Assembly (NCBI RefSeq): GCF_900107375.1
Contig: NZ_FNPT01000008.1
Location: forward strand, 131,361-195,360
DNA: 64,000 nucleotides
Direction: 5' to 3'
Source: Lysobacter sp. yr284
GTDB taxonomy: Bacteria; Pseudomonadota; Gammaproteobacteria; Xanthomonadales; Xanthomonadaceae
Position numbers and translations under genes: made by a program
Shown here: positions 55,956-64,000 of the stretch, one piece after another
How the letters are laid out: every line of letters begins with the position of its first letter
Numbering within the stretch: the stretch's first letter is position 1
Notes under the pieces: model-generated
Told to the model about the DNA's origin: nothing
Databases searched by the model: none
The model's input: the letters and a program-made list of their open reading frames with translations, nothing else

Positions 55956-58900
55956 ATGTCCGTCGAGCACGAGTCAACGAATACCGTGAGCCTGCCTTAC
56001 GCCGACCACGGCCTGGATCTTTCGAGCTCGCTCAACGACGGCAACGCCTGCGCGCAGGATCACGGCCAGCGCCGCGCGCTGGAATGCGCGGCGCCGGCGG
56101 CGGCCGACCTGGCCACCTGCGTGGCGGCCTGGCATGCGGCGCTGCACTGGTTGCGCTACAACGACGAGCCGGTGATCACCTGCCTGCTCGGCCGCCGCGA
56201 CGGCAAGTGCTGGCCGCTGACCAGCGCGGTCGACGCCTCGACCTCGCTGGGCGAACTGCGCGAGCAGGTGCAGCGGCAGTGGCGCGAGGACGAGGCCGGC
56301 TGGCTCGACCGCGACGACGCCACCCACGTCGGCCTGGCCGACCAGCTGCGCTGCCACGCGGTGCTGCTGCACGGCGCCAGCGATCCGGGACAGACCGAGT
56401 TCGCGCTGATCCACGATCGCGGCCGCTGGGTCGTGGATTGCGACGCCAGCCGCTTCAGCGAGTCCTACCAGCGTTTCGCCATCGGCCTGTGGACGCGGCT
56501 GCTGGCGGCGACGCTGGAACAGCCCGAAACGCTGCTGTCGGCGCTCGACGCGCTGTCCGACGGCGCGCACGGCCACGGCGCGCTGCGCGCGCACATGGCC
56601 GGCCCGGACGCGCCGATCGCCGGCAACCTGGTCGAGCGCTTCGCCGCGCGCGTGGCCGAGCATCCGCACAAGGTCGCGGTGATCGACGGCGAGGGCCGGA
56701 TCGGCTTCGCCGAACTCGACGCGCTGGCCGAGCGCTGGGCCCAGGCCCTGCACGAGGCCGGCGCCGGCGTCGGCGATTTCGTCGGCGTGTGCTTCGGCCG
56801 CAGCCGGCGCATGGTCGCCGCGCAGCTGGCGGTGCTGAAGATCGGCGCGGCGTTCGTGCCGATGGACGCGCAGCAGCCGGCCGCGCGCCTGCAGGCGATG
56901 GCCGACGACGCCGACATGCGCTTCGTGCTGGCCGAAACCGACTGCGTCGCGCCGATCCGCGCCGCGCTGGCGCAGGCGCACTGCCTGGACATCGACGCGC
57001 TGCCGCCCGAACGCGGCCCGGCGCGGCCGCGCCAGGAACCGGCGCTGGCCAGCGACGATCTCGCGTATGCGATCTTCACCTCCGGCTCGACCGGCCGCCC
57101 CAAGGGCGTCAAGGTCGGCCACGGCAACCTGCTCAACTTCGTCGGCCATATCGCCGAGTTGGTCGACGCCGACGACGTGGTCTCGCAGTTCGCGCCGTTC
57201 ACCTTCGACGCCTCGGTCGCCGAGATCCACTCGACCCTGCTCAACGGCCTGAGCCTGGTGATCCTGCCGGCCGCGCTGATCGACGATCCCGAGCGCCTGC
57301 AGGCCTACATGAGCGAGCACCGGGTCAGCTTCTCGGCGTTCCCGCCGCAGTACGCCAAGCACCTCTCGCCCGAGCGCCTGCCGTACCAGCGCACCTTGCT
57401 GACGGCAGGCTCGGCGCCCGACCACGAGCTGATCCGGCGCTGGCAGCCGCACCTGCAGTACGTCAACGCCTACGGCCCGACCGAGACCACGATCCTCTCG
57501 ACCGCCTGGCACGCGCGCCATCTGCCCGATCCGCACGAGCCGATCGCCATCGGCGAGCCGATCGCCAACACCGCAGTGCGCGTGGTCAACCGCTTCAACC
57601 ACGCGTTGCCGCGCGGCGCCATCGGCGAGCTGCTGATCGGCGGCGCGGGCGTGACCCACGGCTATCTCAAGCGCGAGGACATGACCCGCGACAAGTTCCT
57701 CAACTTCGAGCGCATGCGCTGGTACCGCAGCGGCGACCTGTCGTGCCTGGACGAACGCAACCGGCTGATCTTCGCCGGGCGCGTGGACGACCAGATCAAG
57801 CTGCGCGGCCATCGCCTGGAACCGGGCGAGGTCGAAGCTGCGTTGCGCCAGCTGCCCGGCGTCGGCGCCGCGGCGGTGGTCGCGGTGGACCTGGACGCCG
57901 GCAAGCAACTGGTCGCGTTCTGCGCCGGCGCCGCGCAGCCCGAGGACGCGGTGCGCGCCGCGCTCGGCCAGGCGCTGCCGGCCTGGGCGCTGCCCAACCG
58001 GCTGGTGTGGCTGGATGCGCTGCCGCTGACCGTCAACGGCAAGACCGACTACCGCGCGCTGCGCGAGCGCCTGACGCAGGCCCCGGCGCCGGCGCAGCAG
58101 GCGCACGGCGGCGGCGACCACGCCGACGAACTGGAGCAACAGATCGCGCAGATATGGAGCGGCGTGCTGCAGCAGCCGCAGGTCTCGCGCGAGGACAACT
58201 TCGTCCACCTCGGCGGCGACTCGCTGACCTCGCTGGTGGTGATGTCGGCGCTCAAGCGCCTGGGCTACCACGCGAGTTCGGCGCAGTTGCTGGCGCGCCC
58301 GCGCCTGGCCGATTTCGCCGAACTGCTGCGCCGCGGCGGCCGCCAGGCCCAGCGCGACTATGCCGGCGTGCACGGCAGCGCGCCGCTGAGCCCGATCCAG
58401 GGCTGGTTCTTCGACCTGGAGCTGGGCAACCCCGGCGACTTCTGCCAGACCCTGGCGTTCGAAAGCGCGCAGCCGCTGGACCTGGAGCGCCTGCGCCGCG
58501 CCTTCGCCCAACTGGCGGACTATCACGACCAACTGCGCGCGCGCTTCGTGCGCCTGGGCGCGCGCGGCCGCGAGGCCGCCTCGTGGCGGCAGGACATCGC
58601 CAGCGAAGGCTTCGAACTGCCGCCCATCGCCGTGCGCGAGGTGGCAGAGGCCGAACTCGACGCCGCCGCCGCGCGCTGCCGCGACGAACTCGCCGGCGAA
58701 CTCGACCTGGCCCAGGCGCCGCTGTTCCGCATCGCCGCGCTGCGCACCGCCCAGCGCACCCGCGTGGTGTGGGTGCTGCACCATCTGTTGGTCGATACGG
58801 TCAGCCACGGCATCCTGCTCGACGACCTGCGCCATCTCTACGACGCCGACGCGGCGTCGGCGCAGGACGTGCTGCCGGGCAAGAGCCTGGCTTACCTGGA

Positions 58901-61900
58901 CTGGTCGCAGCGGCTCAATGCCGATGCCGGCCGCGAGCCGGCGCGCCAGCTCGCGCAGTGGAGCCCGGTGCTGGAGGCGGTGGCGGCGACGCCGCCGCTG
59001 CCGATCGCCGCTGCGCAGGGCGCGGCCGGCGAAGTGATCGTCGGCGAACACCGGCTCCCGCGCGAGGACAGCCGCCGCCTGCTCGAACAGGCGCCGGACT
59101 GCTACCGCCAGAGCGCCGAGGAACTGGTGCTGGCGGCGACCTACCTGGCATTGGCGCGCACGCTCGGCGTCGAGCGCGTCGCCATCGACGTGGAATGGCA
59201 CGGCCGCGACGAGGACTACGCCGGCGCGCAGGGCCTGGACCGCACCGTCGGCTGGTTCACCAGCGTGCATCCGCTGGCGCTGCCGGTGCCGGCGCAGGCC
59301 GGCGCCGACGCGCTCGGCGACTGGCTGGTCGAGCTGAAGGAAACCCGCGCCGCGGTGCCGGCGCGCGGCCGCGATTTCTATGCGCTGCGCTACCTGGCCC
59401 AGGACCCGGCGCTGCGCGCCGCGTTCGCCGCGTACCGCGCGCCGCAGGTGCTGTTCAATTTCTCCGGCGTGATCCAGCGCCAGCAACAGGGCTGGCGCAC
59501 CGTGCCGATGGCGGCGATCGAGCTCGGCGCCGGCAACGCCAGCCCGTACGCGCTGTCGGTGGAAGGCGAGATCCGCGACGGCGAACTGATCCTGAGCCTG
59601 TACCACGATCCGGCCGGCTGGCCCGGCGACAGCGCCTCGCGCTTCGGGCCGGCGCTGATCCAGGCCCTGGGCGAGGTCGTCGCCCACTGCTGCGACCCGG
59701 CGCAGCGGCGCTGGACCCCGGCGGACTTCCCGCTCGCCGGCCTCGACCGCGCGCAGGCCGCCGCGGTGCCGACGCACGCGCAGGCGCAAGGGCTGTACCC
59801 GCTGACCGACATGCAGCGGACCATGCACCGCCATCCCGACACCTACCAGGTGCAGATGGTCTACCGCATGCCGCGCGCGTTCGATGCCGCGGCCTGGGGC
59901 CGCGCGAGCGCCGACTGGGTCGCCCGCCACGACTGCCTGCGCACCGTGGTGCGCGAGGCCGACGGCCTGGAGCCGCAGCAACTGGTGCTGGCGCAGCTGG
60001 CGTTCGAGCCGCGCGCGCACCGCGCCGCGGCGGGCGAGGGCGCGCAACTGGCGCAGCGCCTGCTGCAGCAGGCGCGATCGCAGCCGGTGCGGCTGGAGCG
60101 CGCGCCGTTGTTCGAACTGCAGGCCATCGACGACGGCGGCGAACACTTCCACGCGCTGCTGTCGATCCATCACCTTATCCACGACGGCTGGTCGATCGAC
60201 CTGCTGCTGGCCGACCTGCTGCACAGCTACCGCCACCACCTCGGCGAAGCGGTGCCGCTGCCGGCCGCGCCGCTGGCCGGCATGGCCCAGATCGTCGCCC
60301 AGCAACGCCGCCTGCAGGCCGATCCGGCGTGGCTGGCGCATTGGACCGGGCTGCCGTGGGCGCCGCTGTCGGCGCAACTGCCGAGCGCGTTGCCGGTCGA
60401 GACCGCGGCCCAGGACACCCGCCTGTTCACCGCCGCCATCGACCGCGAGCTCGGCGGCCGCGTGCGCGCGCGCGCCACCCAGCTGGGCGTCACCGCCAAC
60501 AGCCTGTGGCTGGCCGGCTACGCCTGCCTGCTGCGCTACCTCGGCGGCCAGGCGCAGGTGCGCTGCGGCGTGATCCAGAGCGGGCGCATGGAAGAGATCG
60601 CCGGGGTCGAGACGATCACCGGCTGCTGCGTCAACACCTTGCCGCTGGTGCTGGACATCGACGGCGAGCGCGCGCTCGATGCGGTCGTCGCCAGCGTCGA
60701 CCGCCAGCTCGCGCGCATGCGCGAAGGCGCGGCGTTCCCGCTGTCGCAGATCCACGAGGCGGTCAAGCCGCGCCTGGACGACGAACTGTTCGCGACTTTG
60801 TTCAACATCGAAAGCCACCGCTACGGCGAACACCAGGACGCGCTGCGCCCGCAGCTGGTCGGCGGCTACGAATCCACCAATTACCGCTTCATCTTCGGCC
60901 TGATCGAACGCCAGGACAGCGCCGGCGAACTCGAATACGGCGTGCGCATCGGCTACGACGCCGGCCTGTTCGACGAGGCCTCGATCGCGATGTGGCTGGA
61001 CCTGTACCAGCATCTGGTCGGCCTGCTGCTCGACGGCGAGGGCGTGCGCTGGAGCGAGGCCGAGCTGCTGCCGGCGGCGTGGCGCCAGCGCCTGCTGCAC
61101 GAGTGGAACGCCACCGACCACGCCTACAGCGACGATCGTTGCCTGCACGAGCTGTTCGCCGAGCAGGCCGCGCGCACGCCGGACGCGACCGCGCTGGTGT
61201 TCGACGGCCAGCGCCTGGGCTACGCCGAACTCGATGCGCGCGCCAACCGGCTGGCGCAGCACCTGCGCACGCTAGGCGTCGGCCCGGACCGGGTGGTCGG
61301 CCTGTGCGCGGAGCGTTCGCTGGAGATGATCGTCGGCGTGCTCGGCATCCTCAAGGCCGGCGGCGCCTGGGTGCCGCTGGACCCGGAACTGCCGGCGCAG
61401 CGGCTGGCGGCGATGGTCGCCGACATCGGCGTGGACCTGGTGCTGACCCAGCATCGCCTGCGCGAACAGGCGCTGGCCCAGCTCGACGCCGCGGTGCGCA
61501 CGCTGGAACTCGACGCCGACTGGGCGCGGATCGCCGCGCACGAGCCGGTCGCGCCCGACAGCGGCGTCGGCCCGGACGACCTGATCTACGTGATCTTCAC
61601 CTCCGGCTCGACCGGCAAGCCCAAGGCGTCGATGAACCAGCACCGCTCGCTGGTCAACCTGATGCAGTGGCTGCAGTCCAGCTACGGCATGGACGCCAGC
61701 GACGTGGTGCTGCAGAAGACCCCGCTGTCGTTCGACGTGTCGGTGATGGAGATCTTCTGGCCGCTGCTCAACGGCGCGACCCTGGCGATCGCCAGGCCCG
61801 GCGGCCACCGCGACCCGGCCTACCTCGGCGCGATGGTGCGCGAGCACGGCGTCACCACGCTCAACTTCGTGCCGTCGATGCTGCAGGTGTTCCTCGACGA

Positions 61901-64000
61901 GGACGAACTGCGCGGCTGCGCCTCGCTGCGGCGCTTGTTCGCCAGCGGCGAAGCCCTGCCCGGGGCGATGGCGGCGCGCTTCCTGGCGACGTCCGACGCG
62001 GCGCTGTACAACCTGTTCGGGCCGACCGAGACCGCGATCGAAGCCAGCGGCTGCGCGGTCGAGCGCGCCGACAGCGCGATCGTGCCGATCGGCCGGCCGC
62101 TGTGGAACACCCGTCTGTACGTGCTCGACGAACGCCTGCAACCGTTGCCGGTCGGCGTCGGCGGCGAGCTGTTCATCGGCGGCGTCGCGGTCGGCCGCGG
62201 CTACCTCGGCCAACCGCAGCTCACCGCCGAGCGCTTCCTCGACAGCCCCTTCGTCGCCGGCGAACGCCTGTACCGCACCGGCGACCTGGCGCGCTGGCGC
62301 GCCGACGGCACGGTCGAATACCTCGGCCGCCTCGATCACCAGGTCAAGGTGCGCGGCTTCCGCATCGAGCTGGGCGAGATCGAACACGCCCTGGCCGCGC
62401 ACGAGCAGGTGCGCCAGGCGCTGGTGGCCGCGCGCGACGACGGCGCGCGCAAGCAGTTGGTGGCCTACGTGGTGCCGCGCCAGTGGCCGGCCGACGAAGC
62501 CGCGCGCAGCCGCCTGATCGGTTCGTTCGCGGCCAAGCTCAAGGCCGAACTGCCCGAATACATGGTGCCGGCGGCGTTCGTGCTGATCGAGGCGATCCCG
62601 CGCAACGCCAACGGCAAGGCCGACCGCGCGCGGCTGCCCGAGCCGGACCACTCCGCCTACGCCCACAGCGCGTTCGTCGAGCCGCAGGGCGAGCTGGAAA
62701 CCGCGCTGTGGGACGTGTGGGCGCAGGTGCTGGGCAGCGACCGCTTCGGCGTCGACGACAGCTTCTACGCCATCGGCGGCGATTCGATCCTGGCGATCCA
62801 GGTCGTTTCGCGCGCCGGCAAGCGCGGCATCGCGTTGACCCCGCGCCTGTTGACCGAGGACAAGACCATCCGCCAGATCGCTTTGCGCCTGTGCGCCGCC
62901 GCGGCGCCGGCCGCCGCGCCCGTTGTCGCCGTCGTCGTCGATGCGAACACCGAGGAGGCGAGCAAGGGCGAACAGCGCCTGCTGCCGATCCAGGCGCGCT
63001 TCCTGCAAGCCGACCGCCACGAGCACGGCCGCTACGTGCAGTACGCCGACGTGCCTTTGGCCGAAGGCATCGGCCGCGAGCAGCTGCAGGCCGCGCTGCA
63101 GGCGATCGTGGCCCGCCATGACGCGCTGCGGTTGAAGTTCCGCGAAAGCGCCGGTGGCTGGATGGCGCAGTACCGCGCCGAGGCTGTGTCGGCCGAGGCC
63201 TGGGACGAGGCTCTGGTCGAGATCGACGCCGATGCCGCGCAGGCGCCGGCGACCGCGCGCGAGCACGTGCAGGCGCAGGTCGATGCGGCGATGGCCGAGC
63301 TCGACGTCAAGCAGGGCCGGCTGCTGCGCTGGCTGTGGCTGCGCGACGCCAACGGTTCGCGCTTGCTGTGGGTGATGCACCACCTGGTGGTGGACGTGGT
63401 GTCGTGGCAGGTGCTGGCCGACGATCTGGCCACCGCGCTCGACCAGCTCGGCCGCGGCGAAGCGGTGCGGCTGGCGCGCAAGGGCGCGACCGGCTACCAG
63501 GATTGGGCCGCGCGCCTGCACGACTACGCCTACAGCGGCGAGATCGACGCCGAGAAGCGCTATTGGCTGGACCAGCTGCGCGCGCCGGCGGCGGCGCTGC
63601 GCCTGGACGGCGACGACGAGGCGCCGACGCAGGCCAGCAGCCGCACGCACGAACTGCGCCTGTCGCCGGCGCTGACCCGGCGCCTGCTCGACCAGGCCAC
63701 CGCGCGCCACGGCCTGCGCATCCACGAGCTGATGACCGCGGCGCTGGGCCGCGCGCTGGGCCAGTGGCAGCAGGTCGATGCGATCCGCATCGACCTGGAA
63801 AGCCACGGCCGTCCGGATCTGAGCGGGGTGCCCGGCTTCGACGGCGTGGACCTGAGCCAGACCGTGGGCTGGTTCACCGCGTTGTACCCGCTGCGCCTGG
63901 AGGGTTTGCGCGCCGACCTGCGCGGGCAGTTGCGCGCCGCCGGCGCCGCGCTGGCGGCGGTGCCGCACGCCGGTATCGGCTTTGGGGTGTTGAACGAACT
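55956..64000 (+). CDS. Nonribosomal peptide synthetase, 5' part (half C-A-PCP-E-C-A-PCP-E...)
   Basis: At least 2681 residues, running off the right edge. Residues 1-220 are a condensation C-lobe without HHxxxDG. A1 has FTSGSTGRPKG near 375, FDASVAEI, AYGPTETT and the catalytic Lys in VNGKTDY. PCP1 serine is 756. An epimerase-type domain has SPIQGWFF, HHLLVDTVS near 942 and DRTVGWFTS. A complete C domain has HHLIHDGWS near 1404. A2 has FTSGSTGKPK near 1880, FDVSVMEI and FGPTETAI. PCP2 serine is 2277. A second E domain has HHLVVDVVSW near 2475 and LSQTVGWFT and is cut by the window. By analogy to GrsA, pocket residues read about D-A-A-A-L-A-A-I-L (A1, hydrophobic/aromatic-like) and D-V-M-N-F-S-L-I-E (A2, unclear). 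Two D-configured residues are predicted. It starts at the ATG at 55956, with GGAGAGCAAGGA upstream. Confidence 0.93.
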   Translation, partial: MSVEHESTNTVSLPYADHGLDLSSSLNDGNACAQDHGQRRALECAAPAAADLATCVAAWHAALHWLRYNDEPVITCLLGRRDGKCWPLTSAVDASTSLGELREQVQRQWREDEAGWLDRDDATHVGLADQLRCHAVLLHGASDPGQTEFALIHDRGRWVVDCDASRFSESYQRFAIGLWTRLLAATLEQPETLLSALDALSDGAHGHGALRAHMAGPDAPIAGNLVERFAARVAEHPHKVAVIDGEGRIGFAELDALAERWAQALHEAGAGVGDFVGVCFGRSRRMVAAQLAVLKIGAAFVPMDAQQPAARLQAMADDADMRFVLAETDCVAPIRAALAQAHCLDIDALPPERGPARPRQEPALASDDLAYAIFTSGSTGRPKGVKVGHGNLLNFVGHIAELVDADDVVSQFAPFTFDASVAEIHSTLLNGLSLVILPAALIDDPERLQAYMSEHRVSFSAFPPQYAKHLSPERLPYQRTLLTAGSAPDHELIRRWQPHLQYVNAYGPTETTILSTAWHARHLPDPHEPIAIGEPIANTAVRVVNRFNHALPRGAIGELLIGGAGVTHGYLKREDMTRDKFLNFERMRWYRSGDLSCLDERNRLIFAGRVDDQIKLRGHRLEPGEVEAALRQLPGVGAAAVVAVDLDAGKQLVAFCAGAAQPEDAVRAALGQALPAWALPNRLVWLDALPLTVNGKTDYRALRERLTQAPAPAQQAHGGGDHADELEQQIAQIWSGVLQQPQVSREDNFVHLGGDSLTSLVVMSALKRLGYHASSAQLLARPRLADFAELLRRGGRQAQRDYAGVHGSAPLSPIQGWFFDLELGNPGDFCQTLAFESAQPLDLERLRRAFAQLADYHDQLRARFVRLGARGREAASWRQDIASEGFELPPIAVREVAEAELDAAAARCRDELAGELDLAQAPLFRIAALRTAQRTRVVWVLHHLLVDTVSHGILLDDLRHLYDADAASAQDVLPGKSLAYLDWSQRLNADAGREPARQLAQWSPVLEAVAATPPLPIAAAQGAAGEVIVGEHRLPREDSRRLLEQAPDCYRQSAEELVLAATYLALARTLGVERVAIDVEWHGRDEDYAGAQGLDRTVGWFTSVHPLALPVPAQAGADALGDWLVELKETRAAVPARGRDFYALRYLAQDPALRAAFAAYRAPQVLFNFSGVIQRQQQGWRTVPMAAIELGAGNASPYALSVEGEIRDGELILSLYHDPAGWPGDSASRFGPALIQALGEVVAHCCDPAQRRWTPADFPLAGLDRAQAAAVPTHAQAQGLYPLTDMQRTMHRHPDTYQVQMVYRMPRAFDAAAWGRASADWVARHDCLRTVVREADGLEPQQLVLAQLAFEPRAHRAAAGEGAQLAQRLLQQARSQPVRLERAPLFELQAIDDGGEHFHALLSIHHLIHDGWSIDLLLADLLHSYRHHLGEAVPLPAAPLAGMAQIVAQQRRLQADPAWLAHWTGLPWAPLSAQLPSALPVETAAQDTRLFTAAIDRELGGRVRARATQLGVTANSLWLAGYACLLRYLGGQAQVRCGVIQSGRMEEIAGVETITGCCVNTLPLVLDIDGERALDAVVASVDRQLARMREGAAFPLSQIHEAVKPRLDDELFATLFNIESHRYGEHQDALRPQLVGGYESTNYRFIFGLIERQDSAGELEYGVRIGYDAGLFDEASIAMWLDLYQHLVGLLLDGEGVRWSEAELLPAAWRQRLLHEWNATDHAYSDDRCLHELFAEQAARTPDATALVFDGQRLGYAELDARANRLAQHLRTLGVGPDRVVGLCAERSLEMIVGVLGILKAGGAWVPLDPELPAQRLAAMVADIGVDLVLTQHRLREQALAQLDAAVRTLELDADWARIAAHEPVAPDSGVGPDDLIYVIFTSGSTGKPKASMNQHRSLVNLMQWLQSSYGMDASDVVLQKTPLSFDVSVMEIFWPLLNGATLAIARPGGHRDPAYLGAMVREHGVTTLNFVPSMLQVFLDEDELRGCASLRRLFASGEALPGAMAARFLATSDAALYNLFGPTETAIEASGCAVERADSAIVPIGRPLWNTRLYVLDERLQPLPVGVGGELFIGGVAVGRGYLGQPQLTAERFLDSPFVAGERLYRTGDLARWRADGTVEYLGRLDHQVKVRGFRIELGEIEHALAAHEQVRQALVAARDDGARKQLVAYVVPRQWPADEAARSRLIGSFAAKLKAELPEYMVPAAFVLIEAIPRNANGKADRARLPEPDHSAYAHSAFVEPQGELETALWDVWAQVLGSDRFGVDDSFYAIGGDSILAIQVVSRAGKRGIALTPRLLTEDKTIRQIALRLCAAAAPAAAPVVAVVVDANTEEASKGEQRLLPIQARFLQADRHEHGRYVQYADVPLAEGIGREQLQAALQAIVARHDALRLKFRESAGGWMAQYRAEAVSAEAWDEALVEIDADAAQAPATAREHVQAQVDAAMAELDVKQGRLLRWLWLRDANGSRLLWVMHHLVVDVVSWQVLADDLATALDQLGRGEAVRLARKGATGYQDWAARLHDYAYSGEIDAEKRYWLDQLRAPAAALRLDGDDEAPTQASSRTHELRLSPALTRRLLDQATARHGLRIHELMTAALGRALGQWQQVDAIRIDLESHGRPDLSGVPGFDGVDLSQTVGWFTALYPLRLEGLRADLRGQLRAAGAALAAVPHAGIGFGVLNE

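Noticed and set aside
54767-63121. Long Arg-rich plus-strand frame across the AT-AH and NRPS genes
   Set aside because: No domain matches and it crosses a gene boundary. The frame starting at 55956 contains all NRPS core motifs and stays open to the edge.

Overview
The window is very GC-rich, codon-biased bacterial DNA that looks like a Lysobacter or close relative (Xanthomonadaceae). This rests on gene content: secondary-metabolite megasynthases, a giant Ig-repeat autotransporter, SoxR, TrhO, a PQQ-type sorbosone dehydrogenase, and many copies of a palindromic intergenic repeat built around GTGGGAGGGCYTCAGGCCCGACGCTTT. No rRNA, tRNA, CRISPR array, transposase or integrase was recognised.

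Layout. Positions 1-6.7 kb are ordinary housekeeping and accessory genes: a partial Gfo/Idh oxidoreductase, an MHS-type transporter, a 2OG-Fe(II) oxygenase, a YgjP-like metalloprotease, a phospholipase D-like protein and a GT4 glycosyltransferase. At 6.8-10.4 kb is a redox-response locus. soxR is divergent from a quinone oxidoreductase-MFS exporter operon, and a SoxR box lies in a 19-bp-spaced promoter between them. The exporter has an N-terminal extension built from repeat DNA. At 10.5-12.1 kb are a DUF1993 gene with a clean terminator and a small secreted Ig-like protein. At 13-22.8 kb is a surface/phage-tail-like island: three tail-collar (microcystin-dependent-like) genes with a coupled acetyltransferase, a small DUF6916-like gene, and a 2232-residue autotransporter with about 14 Ig-like repeats. 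At 23-34 kb are scattered single genes (HD phosphohydrolase, HPF, trhO, lipoprotein, flavoprotein, serine hydrolase, LysR). A PQQ-type dehydrogenase there is flanked by two paralogous exported proteins of unknown function.

From 34 kb to the right edge is a trans-AT polyketide/nonribosomal peptide gene cluster. An Sfp-type phosphopantetheinyl transferase is divergent from a 15.8-kb PKS gene (KS-DH-KR-ACP / KS-DH-ACP-degenerate ACP / KS-DH-KR-ACP / KS-half C) with no integrated acyltransferase. It is followed by a translationally coupled extended SDR, an alpha-oxoamine synthase, a free-standing ACP, a tandem acyltransferase/acyl-hydrolase protein that supplies AT activity in trans, and an NRPS (half C-A-PCP-E-C-A-PCP-E...) running off the window. 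The SDR + oxoamine synthase + free ACP trio resembles the core of bacterial sphingoid-base synthesis, placed inside an assembly line. The PKS/NRPS junction is made of two condensation-domain C-lobes that both lack the HHxxxDG half. These are the most interesting features in the window. The expected product class is an unsaturated polyketide-peptide containing D-configured residues, but the structure cannot be read from sequence.
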